Positions 15,756 through 25,483 are shown, counted from the stretch's first letter. The stretch is 31,382 nucleotides of DNA from JBLKSS01 sp047607725 (GCF_047607725.1 NZ_JBLKSS010000023.1:1-31382), one strand, 5' to 3'. The notes: generated by a model from the letters alone, not told the origin. A program made the numbers and translations.

Positions 15756-16895
15756 ATGCAAGCCACCTCGCCGTTGTCCCTTTATCAGCAGATGCTGGCG
15801 CAAGGGGAATACCAGCCCGATGACGTCCAGGCCGCCGCCATTGCTCGCCTGGACCGGATCCACCAACAGTTGGGCGCGGCGCGAACCACCGCCGCCAGCG
15901 CCCCCTCGGGTCTGTTGCGCCTGCTGGGCAAAAAGTGGCTTAGCAAGGGTGAGCGCGCAACGGACGAGCCGGTCCAGGGTTTATATATGTGGGGCGGGGT
16001 GGGAAGAGGCAAGACCTGGCTGATGGATTTATTTTATCGCAGCCTGCCCGGCGAGTGTAAACTGCGGCTGCATTTTTACCGCTTCATGCTGCGGGTGCAT
16101 GAGGAGATGACCCGCCTGCAGGGCCACCAGGATCCGCTGGAGATCATCACCGACGGCTTCAAGGCCGAGACCGACGTGCTCTGTTTCGATGAATTCTTCG
16201 TGACCGATATCACCGATGCAATGCTGCTGGGTACTCTGATGCAGGCGCTGTTTGCCCGCGGCATTACGCTTGTGGCAACCTCCAATATTCCGCCGGACGA
16301 TCTTTACCGCAACGGGTTGCAGCGCGCGCGTTTCCTGCCGGCCATTGAACTTATCAAACGCCATTGCGAGGTGATGAATGTGGATGCCGGCATCGATTAC
16401 CGGCTGCGCACCTTGACGCAGGCCAATCTGTGGCTGAGCCCCCTCGGCGACGAGACGGACCAGGCGATGACGCGGATGTTCAGCGCCCTGGTGGGGAAAC
16501 ATCTCGCGCTGGAGGGCGACGCCCCGGCGCTGGAAATCAATCATCGGCCGCTGCCGACCCTGGGCGTGACCGACGGTGTGGTGGCGCTGGATTTCGCCGA
16601 GTTGTGCGGCGGCGCGCGCAGTCAAAACGACTATATCGTGCTCTCCGAGCGCTTTCATAGCGTCCTGCTGCACAATGTGCGGCCGATGAGCTGCGACGAG
16701 GAAAATACCGCCCGCCGGTTTTTGGCGCTGGTGGATGAGTTCTACGAGCGCCACGTCAAGCTGGTAATCGCCACCAGCGTGCCGATGGACGCGCTTTACC
16801 AGGGGCAACTGCTGCGCTTCGAGTATCAGCGCTGCCTGTCGCGTTTGCAGGAAATGCAGAGCGAGGAGTATCTCAGGTTGGCGCATCAACCCTGA
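15756..16895 (+). CDS. zapE: Cell division AFG1-family ATPase ZapE (YhcM)
   Basis: A 379-residue P-loop ATPase that associates with the Z-ring during constriction. The Walker A motif GGVGRGKT is at residues 80-87 and the Walker B motif VLCFDEFF at 141-148, followed by TDITDAMLLG, a sensor-like LVATSNIPPDDLYRNGLQR, and RFLPAI. The C-terminal part keeps LVDEFYERHVKLVI and the final RCLSRLQEMQSEEYL. ATG 15756 starts MQATSPLSLYQ, in line with E. coli MQSVTP; an in-frame ATG further upstream gives a non-conserved extension. The divergent zapG neighbour shares the 210-base intergenic region. It appears functional. Confidence 0.92.
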   Translation: MQATSPLSLYQQMLAQGEYQPDDVQAAAIARLDRIHQQLGAARTTAASAPSGLLRLLGKKWLSKGERATDEPVQGLYMWGGVGRGKTWLMDLFYRSLPGECKLRLHFYRFMLRVHEEMTRLQGHQDPLEIITDGFKAETDVLCFDEFFVTDITDAMLLGTLMQALFARGITLVATSNIPPDDLYRNGLQRARFLPAIELIKRHCEVMNVDAGIDYRLRTLTQANLWLSPLGDETDQAMTRMFSALVGKHLALEGDAPALEINHRPLPTLGVTDGVVALDFAELCGGARSQNDYIVLSERFHSVLLHNVRPMSCDEENTARRFLALVDEFYERHVKLVIATSVPMDALYQGQLLRFEYQRCLSRLQEMQSEEYLRLAHQP

Positions 16896-16932
16896 TGACG
16901 TAAAAAAGGTCGATCTTTGCGGATGACTTCTC

Positions 16933-17111
16933 TATAATCTTGCGACCCCACGTTACATTGAGTTGAGGTTTTTTCCCAAAACTTCAATCGCACCAGCAAC
17001 GGCTACTTGAAGGGGTAGGTTTGCTGGACTGAAAGCCGTGTGAGCCTCATAACTGTTCATTGAAGCGTTTGGGTGTTCACCAACGTGTAACTTAAATTGG
17101 GTAAGCTTTTA
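16933..17111 (+). promoter_or_regulatory. Promoter -10 and long leader of rplM-rpsI
   Basis: TATAAT at 16933-16938 is a perfect -10 hexamer, although no good -35 sits at the usual spacing. About 170 bases of untranslated leader follow before the rplM ATG. L13 is known to repress rplM-rpsI translation through its leader in E. coli, so this stretch is a plausible regulatory target. I did not derive a structure for it. Confidence 0.5.
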
Positions 17112-17540
17112 ATGAAAACTTTTACAGCAAAGCCGGAAACGGTCAAACGTGACTGGTATGTTGTCGACGCCGAAGGGAAAACCCTTGGCCGTCTTGCTAC
17201 CGAACTGGCTCGTCGTCTGCGCGGCAAGCATAAAGCGGAATATACTCCGCATGTGGATACCGGTGATTATCTCATTGTTCTGAACGCTGACAAAGTGGCC
17301 GTTACCGGCAACAAGTGTAACGATAAGATCTACTATCACTACACCGGTCACGTCGGTGGTATCAAACAAGCGACCTTTGAAGAGATGATTGCACGCCGCC
17401 CTGAGCGTGTGATTGAAATCGCGGTTAAAGGCATGCTGCCAAAAGGCCCGCTGGGTCGTGTTATGTTCCGTAAACTGAAAGTTTACGCCGGTACCGAGCA
17501 CAACCACGCGGCACAGCAACCGCAAGTTCTGGACATTTAA
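17112..17540 (+). CDS. rplM: 50S ribosomal protein L13
   Basis: A 142-residue ribosomal protein that is among the first to bind 23S rRNA in large-subunit assembly. It is almost identical to E. coli L13: MKTFTAKPETVKRDWYVVDA, LGRLATELARRLRGKHKAEY, KGMLPKGPLGR and the ending HNHAAQQPQVLDI. ATG 17112 gives the standard N-terminus; the TTG 15 bases upstream would add unsupported residues. rpsI follows after 15 bases, the universal rplM-rpsI pair. Confidence 0.98.
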   Translation: MKTFTAKPETVKRDWYVVDAEGKTLGRLATELARRLRGKHKAEYTPHVDTGDYLIVLNADKVAVTGNKCNDKIYYHYTGHVGGIKQATFEEMIARRPERVIEIAVKGMLPKGPLGRVMFRKLKVYAGTEHNHAAQQPQVLDI

Positions 17541-17555
17541 TCGGGATTATAGGCA

Positions 17556-17948
17556 ATGGCTGAAAATCAATATTACGGCACTGGTCGCCGCAAAAGCTCT
17601 TCCGCTCGCGTCTTCGTTAAGGCGGGCAGCGGCAACATCGTTATTAACCAGCGTAGTCTGGATCAGTACTTCGGTCGCGAAACCGCCCGCATGGTCGTTC
17701 GCCAACCGCTGGAGCTGGTCGACATGGTGGGTAAACTGGATCTGTACATCACCGTGAAAGGTGGCGGCATCTCCGGTCAGGCAGGCGCCATTCGCCACGG
17801 TATTACCCGTGCGCTGATGGAATATGACGAAACGCTGCGCGCCGCTCTGCGCAAAGCCGGTTTTGTTACCCGTGACGCCCGTCAGGTTGAACGTAAGAAA
17901 GTCGGTCTGCGTAAAGCACGCCGTCGTCCGCAGTTCTCCAAACGTTAA
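17556..17948 (+). CDS. rpsI: 30S ribosomal protein S9
   Basis: A 130-residue ribosomal protein whose C-terminal arm reaches the P-site tRNA in the small subunit. It shows GTGRRKSSSARVFVKAGSG near the start, GGGISGQAGAIRHGITRAL in the middle, and the basic tail ending RRRPQFSKR, whose last Arg contacts tRNA. It is transcribed with rplM and followed 21 bases later by an intrinsic terminator. Confidence 0.98.
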   Translation: MAENQYYGTGRRKSSSARVFVKAGSGNIVINQRSLDQYFGRETARMVVRQPLELVDMVGKLDLYITVKGGGISGQAGAIRHGITRALMEYDETLRAALRKAGFVTRDARQVERKKVGLRKARRRPQFSKR

Positions 17949-17969
17949 TTTCGCAGTATTCACTGCAGC

Positions 17970-18000
17970 AAAAAGCCCGGACCCGTCCGGGCTTTTTTAT
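17970..18000 (+). terminator. Intrinsic terminator of rplM-rpsI
   Basis: AAAAAGCCCGGAC pairs with GTCCGGGCTTTTTT around a short CC loop, giving a GC-rich stem directly followed by six T. It lies immediately downstream of the rpsI stop. Confidence 0.93.
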
Positions 18001-18214
18001 TTATTGCGTCCTGACCCGCCTGGAATATCAACCGCCGCCAGTTATTCACGCTGATTTGCCATATCGTGCCCCACAAAACAGGCAAAATCTGATAAACTAG
18101 CCAACGCTTATATGCCTGTTTACTTGGCTGGCGTTTTGTCAACCGGCTGCAAGCTTTCCGGCTCCGGTTGCAGCGGGCAAAATGGCTACGGGTCAACGGT
18201 GGACAAATCAGGAA

Positions 18215-18237
18215 AATAACCCTGGGTTAGGGTTATT
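18215..18237 (+). promoter_or_regulatory. Hairpin in the sspA leader
   Basis: AATAACCC (18215-18222) and GGGTTATT (18230-18237) pair perfectly around a seven-base loop, 33 bases before the sspA ATG. It may be an operator or an mRNA structure; its role is unknown. Confidence 0.4.
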
Positions 18238-18270
18238 CGCGGTATTTTCTCAATAAACTTGGAGGTTTTC

Positions 18271-18912
18271 ATGGCTGTCGCTGCCAACAAACGTTCGGTG
18301 ATGACGCTGTTTTCCGGCACGACCGACATTTTCAGCCATCAAGTGCGCATCGTGCTGGCGGAAAAAGGGGTAAGTGTCGAAATTGAGCAGGTTGAGATGG
18401 ATAATCTGCCGCAGGACCTGATTGATCTTAACCCCTACCGCACTGCGCCGACGCTGGTCGATCGCGAACTGACGCTTTACGAGTCCCGCATTATCATGGA
18501 ATACCTGGATGAACGGTTCCCTCATCCGCCGCTGATGCCGGTTTACCCGGTGGCGCGCGGTACCAGCCGCCTGATGATGCACCGCATCGAAAACGATTGG
18601 TACACGTTGATGCGCAAAATCGAGCAAAGCAGCGGCAGCGAGGCGGATAACGCTCGCCGGCAACTGCGCGAGGAGCTGCTAGCGGTGGCACCGGTGTTCA
18701 ACGAAGCGCCGTTCTTCATGAGCGAAGAGTTCAGCCTGGTGGATTGCTACCTGGCGCCGCTGCTGTGGCGTTTGCCGCAGCTGGGCATCGAACTGGCCGG
18801 CGCGGGCGCCAAAGAGCTGAAAGGGTATATGACGCGCGTTTTTGAACGCGATGCCTTCCTGGCCTCACTGACCGAAGCCGAGCGCGAAATGCGCCTGCAG
18901 ACCCGGGGGTAA
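18271..18912 (+). CDS. sspA: Stringent starvation protein A
   Basis: A 213-residue protein with a glutathione S-transferase fold that binds RNA polymerase and modulates transcription in starvation and acid stress, without GST activity. It contains VMTLFSGTTDIFSHQVRIVLAEKG (thioredoxin-like N-domain), PTLVDRELTLYESRIIMEYL, the PHP-containing loop DERFPHPPLMPVY needed for its regulatory function, and a helical C-domain (EFSLVDCYLAPLLWRLPQLG). ATG 18271 has GGAGG 7 bases upstream, stronger than the in-frame ATG 12 bases earlier. sspB follows after four bases. Confidence 0.95.
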   Translation: MAVAANKRSVMTLFSGTTDIFSHQVRIVLAEKGVSVEIEQVEMDNLPQDLIDLNPYRTAPTLVDRELTLYESRIIMEYLDERFPHPPLMPVYPVARGTSRLMMHRIENDWYTLMRKIEQSSGSEADNARRQLREELLAVAPVFNEAPFFMSEEFSLVDCYLAPLLWRLPQLGIELAGAGAKELKGYMTRVFERDAFLASLTEAEREMRLQTRG

Positions 18913-18916
18913 AGGG

Positions 18917-19417
18917 ATGGAGGTGACTCAGCTTTCGCCGCGCCGGCCTTACCTGCTGCGGGCATTTTACGAATGGTTGCTTGATAACCAGCTGACGCCG
19001 CATCTCGTGGTGGATGTCAACGTGGATGGCGTGATGGTGCCGATGGAATTTGCCCGCGACGGGCAAATCGTGCTCAATATCGCGCCGCGCGCGGTGGCGA
19101 ATCTGGCGCTGGGCAATGATGAAGTGCAATTCAACGCCCGCTTTAGCGGGGTTCCGCGTCAGGTGGTGGTGCCGATGGCGGCCGTGCTGGCGATTTACGC
19201 CCGTGAAAACGGCGCTGGCACGATATTTAAGCCGGAGGTGGCCTACGAGCAGCTGGCGCTGGCCGACGACGACAGCGCTGAAGACCCGACCACGGAAACC
19301 GTCATGTCGGTTATCGACGGCGACCGGCCCGATAACGCGCAGGCCGACGATCCCGAAGACGAGCCGCCTACGCCGCCGCGCGGCGGTGGCCGACCATCAT
19401 TGCGCGTGGTGAAGTAA
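18917..19417 (+). CDS. sspB: ClpXP protease specificity-enhancing factor SspB
   Basis: An adaptor that binds ssrA-tagged proteins and RseA fragments and delivers them to ClpXP. The 166-residue protein has the substrate-binding domain (RPYLLRAFYEWLLDNQLTPH, NLALGNDEVQFNARFSG, residues 1-110), a long acidic disordered linker rich in Asp, Glu and Pro, and the conserved C-terminal ClpX-docking peptide GRPSLRVVK. All functional parts are present. It is co-transcribed with sspA. Confidence 0.95.
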   Translation: MEVTQLSPRRPYLLRAFYEWLLDNQLTPHLVVDVNVDGVMVPMEFARDGQIVLNIAPRAVANLALGNDEVQFNARFSGVPRQVVVPMAAVLAIYARENGAGTIFKPEVAYEQLALADDDSAEDPTTETVMSVIDGDRPDNAQADDPEDEPPTPPRGGGRPSLRVVK

Positions 19418-19523
19418 TTGCCCGCCGGCGGCGGTGCGCTAGCCGCCTTAGGCCGCCGGTTCGCAGCCTGATCCCGCCACCGCTTTCCCGACCCCTATCA
19501 GAAACGCGCCGGTTCCGGACCGC

Positions 19524-19563
19524 ACAATAAAACGCCGTCCCGGCATTTGCGGCGGGACGGCGT
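19524..19563 (-). terminator. Terminator downstream of gltD
   Basis: ACGCCGTCCCG (19532-19542) and CGGGACGGCGT (19553-19563) form a perfect 11-base stem. Read on the minus strand, the stem is followed by TTTTATTG (complement of the A-rich stretch just before 19532), so it should end gltBD transcription. On the plus strand only a weak T-rich GTGTTT follows, so it may partly serve sspB as well. Confidence 0.75.
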
Positions 19564-19594
19564 GTGTTTCTGGCCTAGGCGTGGACGGAAGCGC

Positions 19595-21013
19595 TTACAC
19601 TTCCAGATAATCCATGATGCCTTCAGCCGCTTTACGCCCTTCAGCAATGGCGGTGACTACTAGATCGGAGCCGCGCACCGCATCGCCGCCGGCGAAGATC
19701 TTCGGATTGCTGGTCTGGAAGGCGGCCGCGCCGTGTTCCGGCGCCATGATCCGGCCTTGGCTGTCCAGTTCGACGCTGAAATCGGCCAGCCAGCTCATGT
19801 GGTGCGGACGGAAGCCGAAGGCGACGACTACCGCATCGGCATCGAGAATATGCTCAGAGCCGGCGACGATTTCAGCGCGGCGGCGCCCGTGGGCATCCGG
19901 CGCGCCCGGGGCGGTACGGACCATCTTAACGCCGCAGGTCCGGCCCTCGGCGTCCACTTCAATGCTTACCGGCTGCAGATTGAACATGAACTCCACCCCC
20001 TCCTCGCGTGAGTTTTTTACCTCACTGCGCGACCCTGGCATGTTTTCCTCGTCGCGGCGATAGGCGCAGACAACCCGGTTGGCGCCGTGGCGAATGGAGG
20101 TACGGACACAGTCCATGGCAGTGTCGCCGCCGCCCAGCACGACCACGCGTTTGCCGCTCATGTTGACATAAGGCGCTTCGGCGGGGTTACCGAAGCCCAT
20201 CAGTTCACGGGTGTTGGCGACCAGAAACGGCAACGCGTCATACACGCCCGGCGCATCCTCGTTGTCCAAACCGCCGCGCATCGATTGATAGGTGCCGACG
20301 CCCAGGAACACCGCATCGTATTCGCCGAGCAGATCACTTAGCTGCACATCTTTACCGATTTCGGTATTCAATCGGAACTCGATACCCATGTCGCTGAAGA
20401 TTTCGCGGCGCTTTATCATCACCTCTTTTTCCAGCTTGAAGGCGGGGATGCCGAAAGTCAGCAAACCGCCGATTTCCGGATGACGGTCAAACACTACCGC
20501 CTGTACGCCGTTGCGCGCCAACACGTCAGCGCAGGCCAGCCCCGCCGGGCCGGCGCCGACAATCGCCCCCCGTTTGCCGGTGGGAACGACGTTGGCAACG
20601 CTTGGTTTCCAGCCCATTTCGATGGCTTTGTCGTTAATATAGCGTTCAATATTGCCGATCGTGACCGCGCCGAACTCGTCGTTGAGCGTGCAGGAGCCCT
20701 CGCACAACCGGTCCTGCGGGCAGATGCGCCCGCACACTTCCGGCAGACTGTTGGTCTGGTGCGAAAGTTCAGCCGCTTCGATAATGCGTCCCTCGTTGGC
20801 AAGCTTTAGCCAATTGGGAATATAGTTGTGGACCGGACATTTCCATTCACAGTAAGGGTTGCCGCAGGAGAGACAACGGTCCGCCTGCGCTTTGGACTGC
20901 GAGTCGGAGAACGGCTCGTAGATTTCCACAAATTCAATTTTACGCACCTTCAGCGGTTTTTTCGGCGGATCCACACGCTGCAGGTCGATAAATTGATAGA
21001 CATTTTGACTCAT
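19595..21013 (-). CDS. gltD: Glutamate synthase (NADPH) small subunit
   Basis: The beta subunit of GOGAT. It oxidises NADPH through FAD and passes electrons over iron-sulfur clusters to GltB. The 472-residue protein opens with cysteine clusters (RCLSCGNPYCEWKCPVHNY and LPEVCGRICPQDRLCEGSC), then the FAD-binding GAGPAGLACADVLARNG, the NADPH-binding VVLGGGDTAMDCVRTSIRHG and, at the end, KIFAGGDAVRGSDLVVTAIA with the FAD-closing motif. Two ATGs lie side by side (21016 and 21013). The second gives the E. coli start MSQNVYQF and better spacing to AGAGG. It lies nine bases after gltB in one operon. Confidence 0.96.
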   Translation of the reverse strand: MSQNVYQFIDLQRVDPPKKPLKVRKIEFVEIYEPFSDSQSKAQADRCLSCGNPYCEWKCPVHNYIPNWLKLANEGRIIEAAELSHQTNSLPEVCGRICPQDRLCEGSCTLNDEFGAVTIGNIERYINDKAIEMGWKPSVANVVPTGKRGAIVGAGPAGLACADVLARNGVQAVVFDRHPEIGGLLTFGIPAFKLEKEVMIKRREIFSDMGIEFRLNTEIGKDVQLSDLLGEYDAVFLGVGTYQSMRGGLDNEDAPGVYDALPFLVANTRELMGFGNPAEAPYVNMSGKRVVVLGGGDTAMDCVRTSIRHGANRVVCAYRRDEENMPGSRSEVKNSREEGVEFMFNLQPVSIEVDAEGRTCGVKMVRTAPGAPDAHGRRRAEIVAGSEHILDADAVVVAFGFRPHHMSWLADFSVELDSQGRIMAPEHGAAAFQTSNPKIFAGGDAVRGSDLVVTAIAEGRKAAEGIMDYLEV

Positions 21014-21022
21014 CATTAACCT

Positions 21023-24000
21023 CTACTGCGCTTGCACGCGCAATTCTGCCGCGGAGCGGCTGCGGTGGCCCAACAACGCTTTCACATCGCTCGATTTTGG
21101 TTTCACCAGCGCGAAGCGCCCCGACCAAGCCGGCCAATCGGCCAACAGCTCCTCGCCGCGGTGCGAGCCGGTCAAATGAACGTGCTCGGTAATCAGCCCG
21201 CGCAGATGCTCTTCGTGAATGGCCAAATCCGCCCCGGCCAGGACTTCCACCAGCTCCGGATTCACGCGCTTGGCAAAGTCGCAATGCTCGTCGAGGACAT
21301 AGGCGAAGCCGCCGGTCATCCCTGCGCCGAAGTTGACGCCGGTACGGCCAAGCACGCAAACAATGCCGCCGGTCATGTATTCGCAGCCGTTATCGCCCAC
21401 GCCTTCCACCACCGTAATGGCGCCGGAGTTACGCACCGCGAAACGTTCGCCGGCCCGCCCGGCGGCAAACAGCTTGCCGCCGGTGGCGCCATACAGGCAG
21501 GTGTTGCCGATGATGGTGGCTTCATGGCTTAAAAACGCCGAGCCGACCGGCGGACGCACCACAATGCTGCCGCCCGCCATACCTTTACCTACATAATCAT
21601 TAGCATCCCCCGTCAGGGTCAGCTCCACGCCGCCGGCGTTCCATACGCCGAAACTTTGGCCGGCGGTGCCTGTAAAGTGGGCTTTAATTGGATCCGCGGA
21701 CAGGCCCTGATCGCCGTGAACATCAGCGATGGCGCCCGACAGCGACGCGCCCACCGAACGATCGGTGTTGTGAATATCGAAGTAGAACGTCTTGCTTTGG
21801 CGCGCGTCCACATACGGCATCGCCTGCTGCAGCAAGGTTTTATTCATTGAGCCCGGGTCAAACGGCGGATTGCGCTCCTCGGTGCAATACAGCGCCTTGC
21901 CCGGATGGGGCTGCGCGGTGGCGAGCAGCAGCGCGAGATCCAGCTTATTCTGCCGGGCGGTCATCCCGTCAAGCTCGCAAAGCAGATCGGTGCGGCCTAT
22001 TAAGTCCACCAGGCGGGTCACGCCCAGCTCCGCCATGATTTCGCGCGTTTCCTGCGCGATAAGGTGAAAATAATTCGTCACGCGTTCCGGCAGGCCGTGG
22101 TAATGGTCGCGGCGCAGTTTTTCGTCCTGGGTTGCGATGCCGGTGGCGCAGTTATTAAGGTGGCAGATGCGCAAATATTTGCAGCCGAGCGCCACCATCG
22201 GGCCGGTCCCGAAGCCAAAGCTTTCGGCGCCGAGGATCGCCGCCTTAATGATGTCCTGGCCGGTTTTAAGCCCGCCGTCCACCTGCAGGCGGATTTTATG
22301 CCGCAGCCCGTTGGCCACCAGCGCCTGCTGGGTTTCCACCAGGCCCAATTCCCAGGGCGAGCCGGCGTATTTCACCGATGACAGCGGGCTGGCGCCGGTG
22401 CCGCCGTCGTAACCGGCAATGGTTATCAAGTCCGCATAGGCTTTGGCCACGCCGGTGGCGATGGTGCCGACGCCCGGCTCGGACACCAGCTTGACCGAAA
22501 TCAGCGCCTTGGCGTTTACCTGCTTGAGATCGAAAATCAGCTGCGCCAGGTCTTCTATCGAGTAGATATCATGATGCGGCGGCGGCGAAATCAGCGTGAC
22601 GCCGGGTACCGAATAGCGCAGGCGCGCGATATACGGCGTGACCTTGTCGCCAGGCAACTGGCCGCCTTCTCCGGGCTTGGCGCCCTGCGCCACCTTAATC
22701 TGGATGGCGTCGGCATTGATCAGATAGGCCGGCGTAACCCCGAAGCGGCCGGACGCGACCTGTTTGATGCGCGAGACTTTATCGGTGCGGTAACGGGCGG
22801 GATCTTCACCGCCCTCGCCGGAGTTGGAGAAACCGCCCAGCCCGTTCATTGCCTGGGCCAGCGACTCGTGGGCCTCCGGGCTGAGCGCGCCGATGGACAT
22901 CGCGGCGGTGTCGAACCGTTTAAATAGCGCTTCGGCCGGCTCCACCTGATCCAGCGCGACCGCTTGGCCGTTAGGCTTCAATTGCAGCAAATCCCGCAGC
23001 GTCGCGACCGGACGCTGGTTGACCAGATCGGCATACTGACGATAATCCTGCCTATCGCCGCTACGTACCGCCTGTTGCAGGGTGCGCACGACATCAGGAT
23101 TGTAGGCGTGATATTCGCCGCCGTGGACGTATTTCAACAGCCCGCCCTGATCGAGGGCTTTGCGTTTCAGCCAGGCCCGTTTCGACAGGTTAAGTAAATC
23201 CAGCTCGAAATCGCTAAAGCTGGCGCCGCCGATGCGGCTGACCACGCCCTGGAAGCACAGATCGGTCAGATCGCGATGCAGGCCAACCGCTTCAAACAGC
23301 TTCGAGCAGCGGTACGAGGCGACGGTCGAAATGCCCATTTTGGACATGATCTTGTACAGCCCCTTATTGATGCCATTGCGGAAGTTCAGCATCACCGTGC
23401 GATAATCTTTATCGATGGTGCCGTTATCCACCATGCCGGCCAGACTTTCATAGGCCAGGAAGGGATAGATAGCGGTGGCGCCGAAGCCCAACAGCACCGC
23501 AAAGTGGTGCGGATCGCGGGTGCTGGCGGTTTCAACAATCAGGTTGGCGTCGCAGCGCAGGTTTTTTTCCACCAGGCGCGTATGGATGGCGCCCACCGCC
23601 ATCGGCGCCGGCACCGGTATGTGGCCCGGCGCAATAGCGCGATCGGTCAGCACCAGCAGTACCGTGCCCTGGCGCACCATGTCTTCCGCTCGATCGCACA
23701 AGCCCAGCAGCGTGTCGTGCAGGTTCGCCTGCGTCGGCTCAAAGGTGATATCCAGCTTGTTGGCGCGGTAGTGATCGCCTGCCTGAGTCGTGAGCTGGGT
23801 AAAGTCGGAATAGAGTAAGATGGGCGATTTAAACGCCAAACGGTACGCCTGGCCTTCCGCTTCGCTAAACACGTTCATTTCGCGGCCGATACAGGTGGCC
23901 AGCGACATCACGTGGACCTCGCGCAGCGAGTCGGTAGGCGGGTTGGTCACCTGAGCGAACTGCTGGCGGAAATAGTCATAAATCACCCGCGGCCGGCTGG

Positions 24001-25483
24001 AGAGCACGGCGAACGGCGTATCGTCGCCCATCGACCCGGTGGCTTCCTGGCCGTTTTCCCCCAGCACGCGCACGATGGCGTCCAGCTCTTCAAAAGTATA
24101 ACCGAACTGTTTTTGATAGCTGCTGAGCAAATCGTTATCCAGCGCGCGGAATCCGACCTGATCGTCCGGCAGATCCCCAAACGGCGTGAGGCGGCGCACG
24201 TTGCGCTCCATCCACTCTTTATAGGGATGGCGGCTTTTGAGATCGTTATCGGTTTCCGCCGAGTGCAGAATGCGCCCGCTGGTGGTGTCTATCACCATCA
24301 GTTCTCCAGGCCCGACGCGGCCTTTTTCCACCACTTCGTCGGGCTGGTAATCCCATATGCCGATCTCGGAGGCGCAGGTGATAAGCTTATCGGTGGTAAT
24401 GACGTAGCGCGCCGGGCGCAGGCCGTTACGATCCAGGTTACAGGCGGCGAAGCGGCCATCGGACATCACCAGGCCGGCCGGACCGTCCCAGGGCTCCATA
24501 TGCATCGAGTTAAAGTCGAAGAAGGCGCGCAGCTCGGGATCCATATTCGGGTTGTTCTGCCAGGCGGGCGGCACCAACAGGCGTATGGCGCGGATGAGAT
24601 CCATCCCGCCGCTTAAAAACAGCTCCAGCATATTATCCAGCGAACTGGAGTCCGAGCCGGTTTCGTTAACGAACGGCGCTGCATCTTGCAAATCGGGGAT
24701 CAGCGGCGTTTTCAGCTTGTAGGCGCGCGCGCGTGCCCACTGCCGGTTACCGGTAATAGTATTGATTTCGCCGTTATGGGCTAAGTAGCGGAACGGCTGG
24801 GCCAGCGGCCAACGCGGCACGGTGTTGGTTGAAAAGCGCTGATGGAATAGGCAGATGGCCGATTCCAGGCGCAGATCCGCCAGATCGAGATAAAAGCGCG
24901 GCAGGTCCGCCGGCATGCAGAGGCCTTTATAAACGGTCACCAAATTGGACAGGCTACAGACGTAGAAACTGTCGTCGGTGACGCGCTTTTCAATACGGCG
25001 GCGCGCCACATACAGGCGGCGATCCATATCGCGCGGGCGCCAGCCGGCGGGGGCGTTAACGAAAATTTGTTCGATACGCGGCAGTGACGACAGCGCAATC
25101 TCGCCCAGCACATCGGCGTTGATGGGGACGTCACGCCAGCCGACGATGGACAGAGTCTCGTTTTGCATCTCTTCTTCGACGATGCGGCGGCTGGCGCGGG
25201 CTTCCTCTTCATCCTGGCTCAGGAACATCATACCTACGGCGTAATTTTTCGCCAGTCGCCAGCCGCGCTCCTGCGCCACCATACGATAGAAGCGATCGGG
25301 TTTTTGCAATAGCAGACCGCAGCCGTCGCCGGTCTTGCCGTCGGTCAGGATCGCGCCACGATGCTGCATACGGGCCAGCGCATGAATGGCGGTGCGTACG
25401 ACCTTATGGCTGGGCTCACCCTCTATATGGGCAATCAGGCCGAAGCCGCAGTTGTCCTTCTCGTGCGTAGAATCGTACAACAT
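21023..25483 (-). CDS. gltB: Glutamate synthase (NADPH) large subunit
   Basis: The alpha subunit of GOGAT. It hydrolyses glutamine and transfers the ammonia to 2-oxoglutarate to give glutamate. At 1486 residues it matches the unprocessed family length. MLYDSTHEKDNCGFG shows a short propeptide and Cys12, the N-terminal nucleophile of the class II amidotransferase domain. The centre has the FMN-binding synthase region (SGEGGEDPARY, AQGAKPGEGGQLPGDKV, VSEPGVGTIATGVAKAYADL). CKYLRICHLNNCATG holds the three cysteines of the 3Fe-4S cluster. The C-terminal domain carries the glycine-rich GXGXG repeats (GVWNAGGVELTLTGDANDYV). No defects are seen. It is the first gene of gltBD, divergent from yhcC. 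Confidence 0.97.
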   Translation of the reverse strand: MLYDSTHEKDNCGFGLIAHIEGEPSHKVVRTAIHALARMQHRGAILTDGKTGDGCGLLLQKPDRFYRMVAQERGWRLAKNYAVGMMFLSQDEEEARASRRIVEEEMQNETLSIVGWRDVPINADVLGEIALSSLPRIEQIFVNAPAGWRPRDMDRRLYVARRRIEKRVTDDSFYVCSLSNLVTVYKGLCMPADLPRFYLDLADLRLESAICLFHQRFSTNTVPRWPLAQPFRYLAHNGEINTITGNRQWARARAYKLKTPLIPDLQDAAPFVNETGSDSSSLDNMLELFLSGGMDLIRAIRLLVPPAWQNNPNMDPELRAFFDFNSMHMEPWDGPAGLVMSDGRFAACNLDRNGLRPARYVITTDKLITCASEIGIWDYQPDEVVEKGRVGPGELMVIDTTSGRILHSAETDNDLKSRHPYKEWMERNVRRLTPFGDLPDDQVGFRALDNDLLSSYQKQFGYTFEELDAIVRVLGENGQEATGSMGDDTPFAVLSSRPRVIYDYFRQQFAQVTNPPTDSLREVHVMSLATCIGREMNVFSEAEGQAYRLAFKSPILLYSDFTQLTTQAGDHYRANKLDITFEPTQANLHDTLLGLCDRAEDMVRQGTVLLVLTDRAIAPGHIPVPAPMAVGAIHTRLVEKNLRCDANLIVETASTRDPHHFAVLLGFGATAIYPFLAYESLAGMVDNGTIDKDYRTVMLNFRNGINKGLYKIMSKMGISTVASYRCSKLFEAVGLHRDLTDLCFQGVVSRIGGASFSDFELDLLNLSKRAWLKRKALDQGGLLKYVHGGEYHAYNPDVVRTLQQAVRSGDRQDYRQYADLVNQRPVATLRDLLQLKPNGQAVALDQVEPAEALFKRFDTAAMSIGALSPEAHESLAQAMNGLGGFSNSGEGGEDPARYRTDKVSRIKQVASGRFGVTPAYLINADAIQIKVAQGAKPGEGGQLPGDKVTPYIARLRYSVPGVTLISPPPHHDIYSIEDLAQLIFDLKQVNAKALISVKLVSEPGVGTIATGVAKAYADLITIAGYDGGTGASPLSSVKYAGSPWELGLVETQQALVANGLRHKIRLQVDGGLKTGQDIIKAAILGAESFGFGTGPMVALGCKYLRICHLNNCATGIATQDEKLRRDHYHGLPERVTNYFHLIAQETREIMAELGVTRLVDLIGRTDLLCELDGMTARQNKLDLALLLATAQPHPGKALYCTEERNPPFDPGSMNKTLLQQAMPYVDARQSKTFYFDIHNTDRSVGASLSGAIADVHGDQGLSADPIKAHFTGTAGQSFGVWNAGGVELTLTGDANDYVGKGMAGGSIVVRPPVGSAFLSHEATIIGNTCLYGATGGKLFAAGRAGERFAVRNSGAITVVEGVGDNGCEYMTGGIVCVLGRTGVNFGAGMTGGFAYVLDEHCDFAKRVNPELVEVLAGADLAIHEEHLRGLITEHVHLTGSHRGEELLADWPAWSGRFALVKPKSSDVKALLGHRSRSAAELRVQAQ

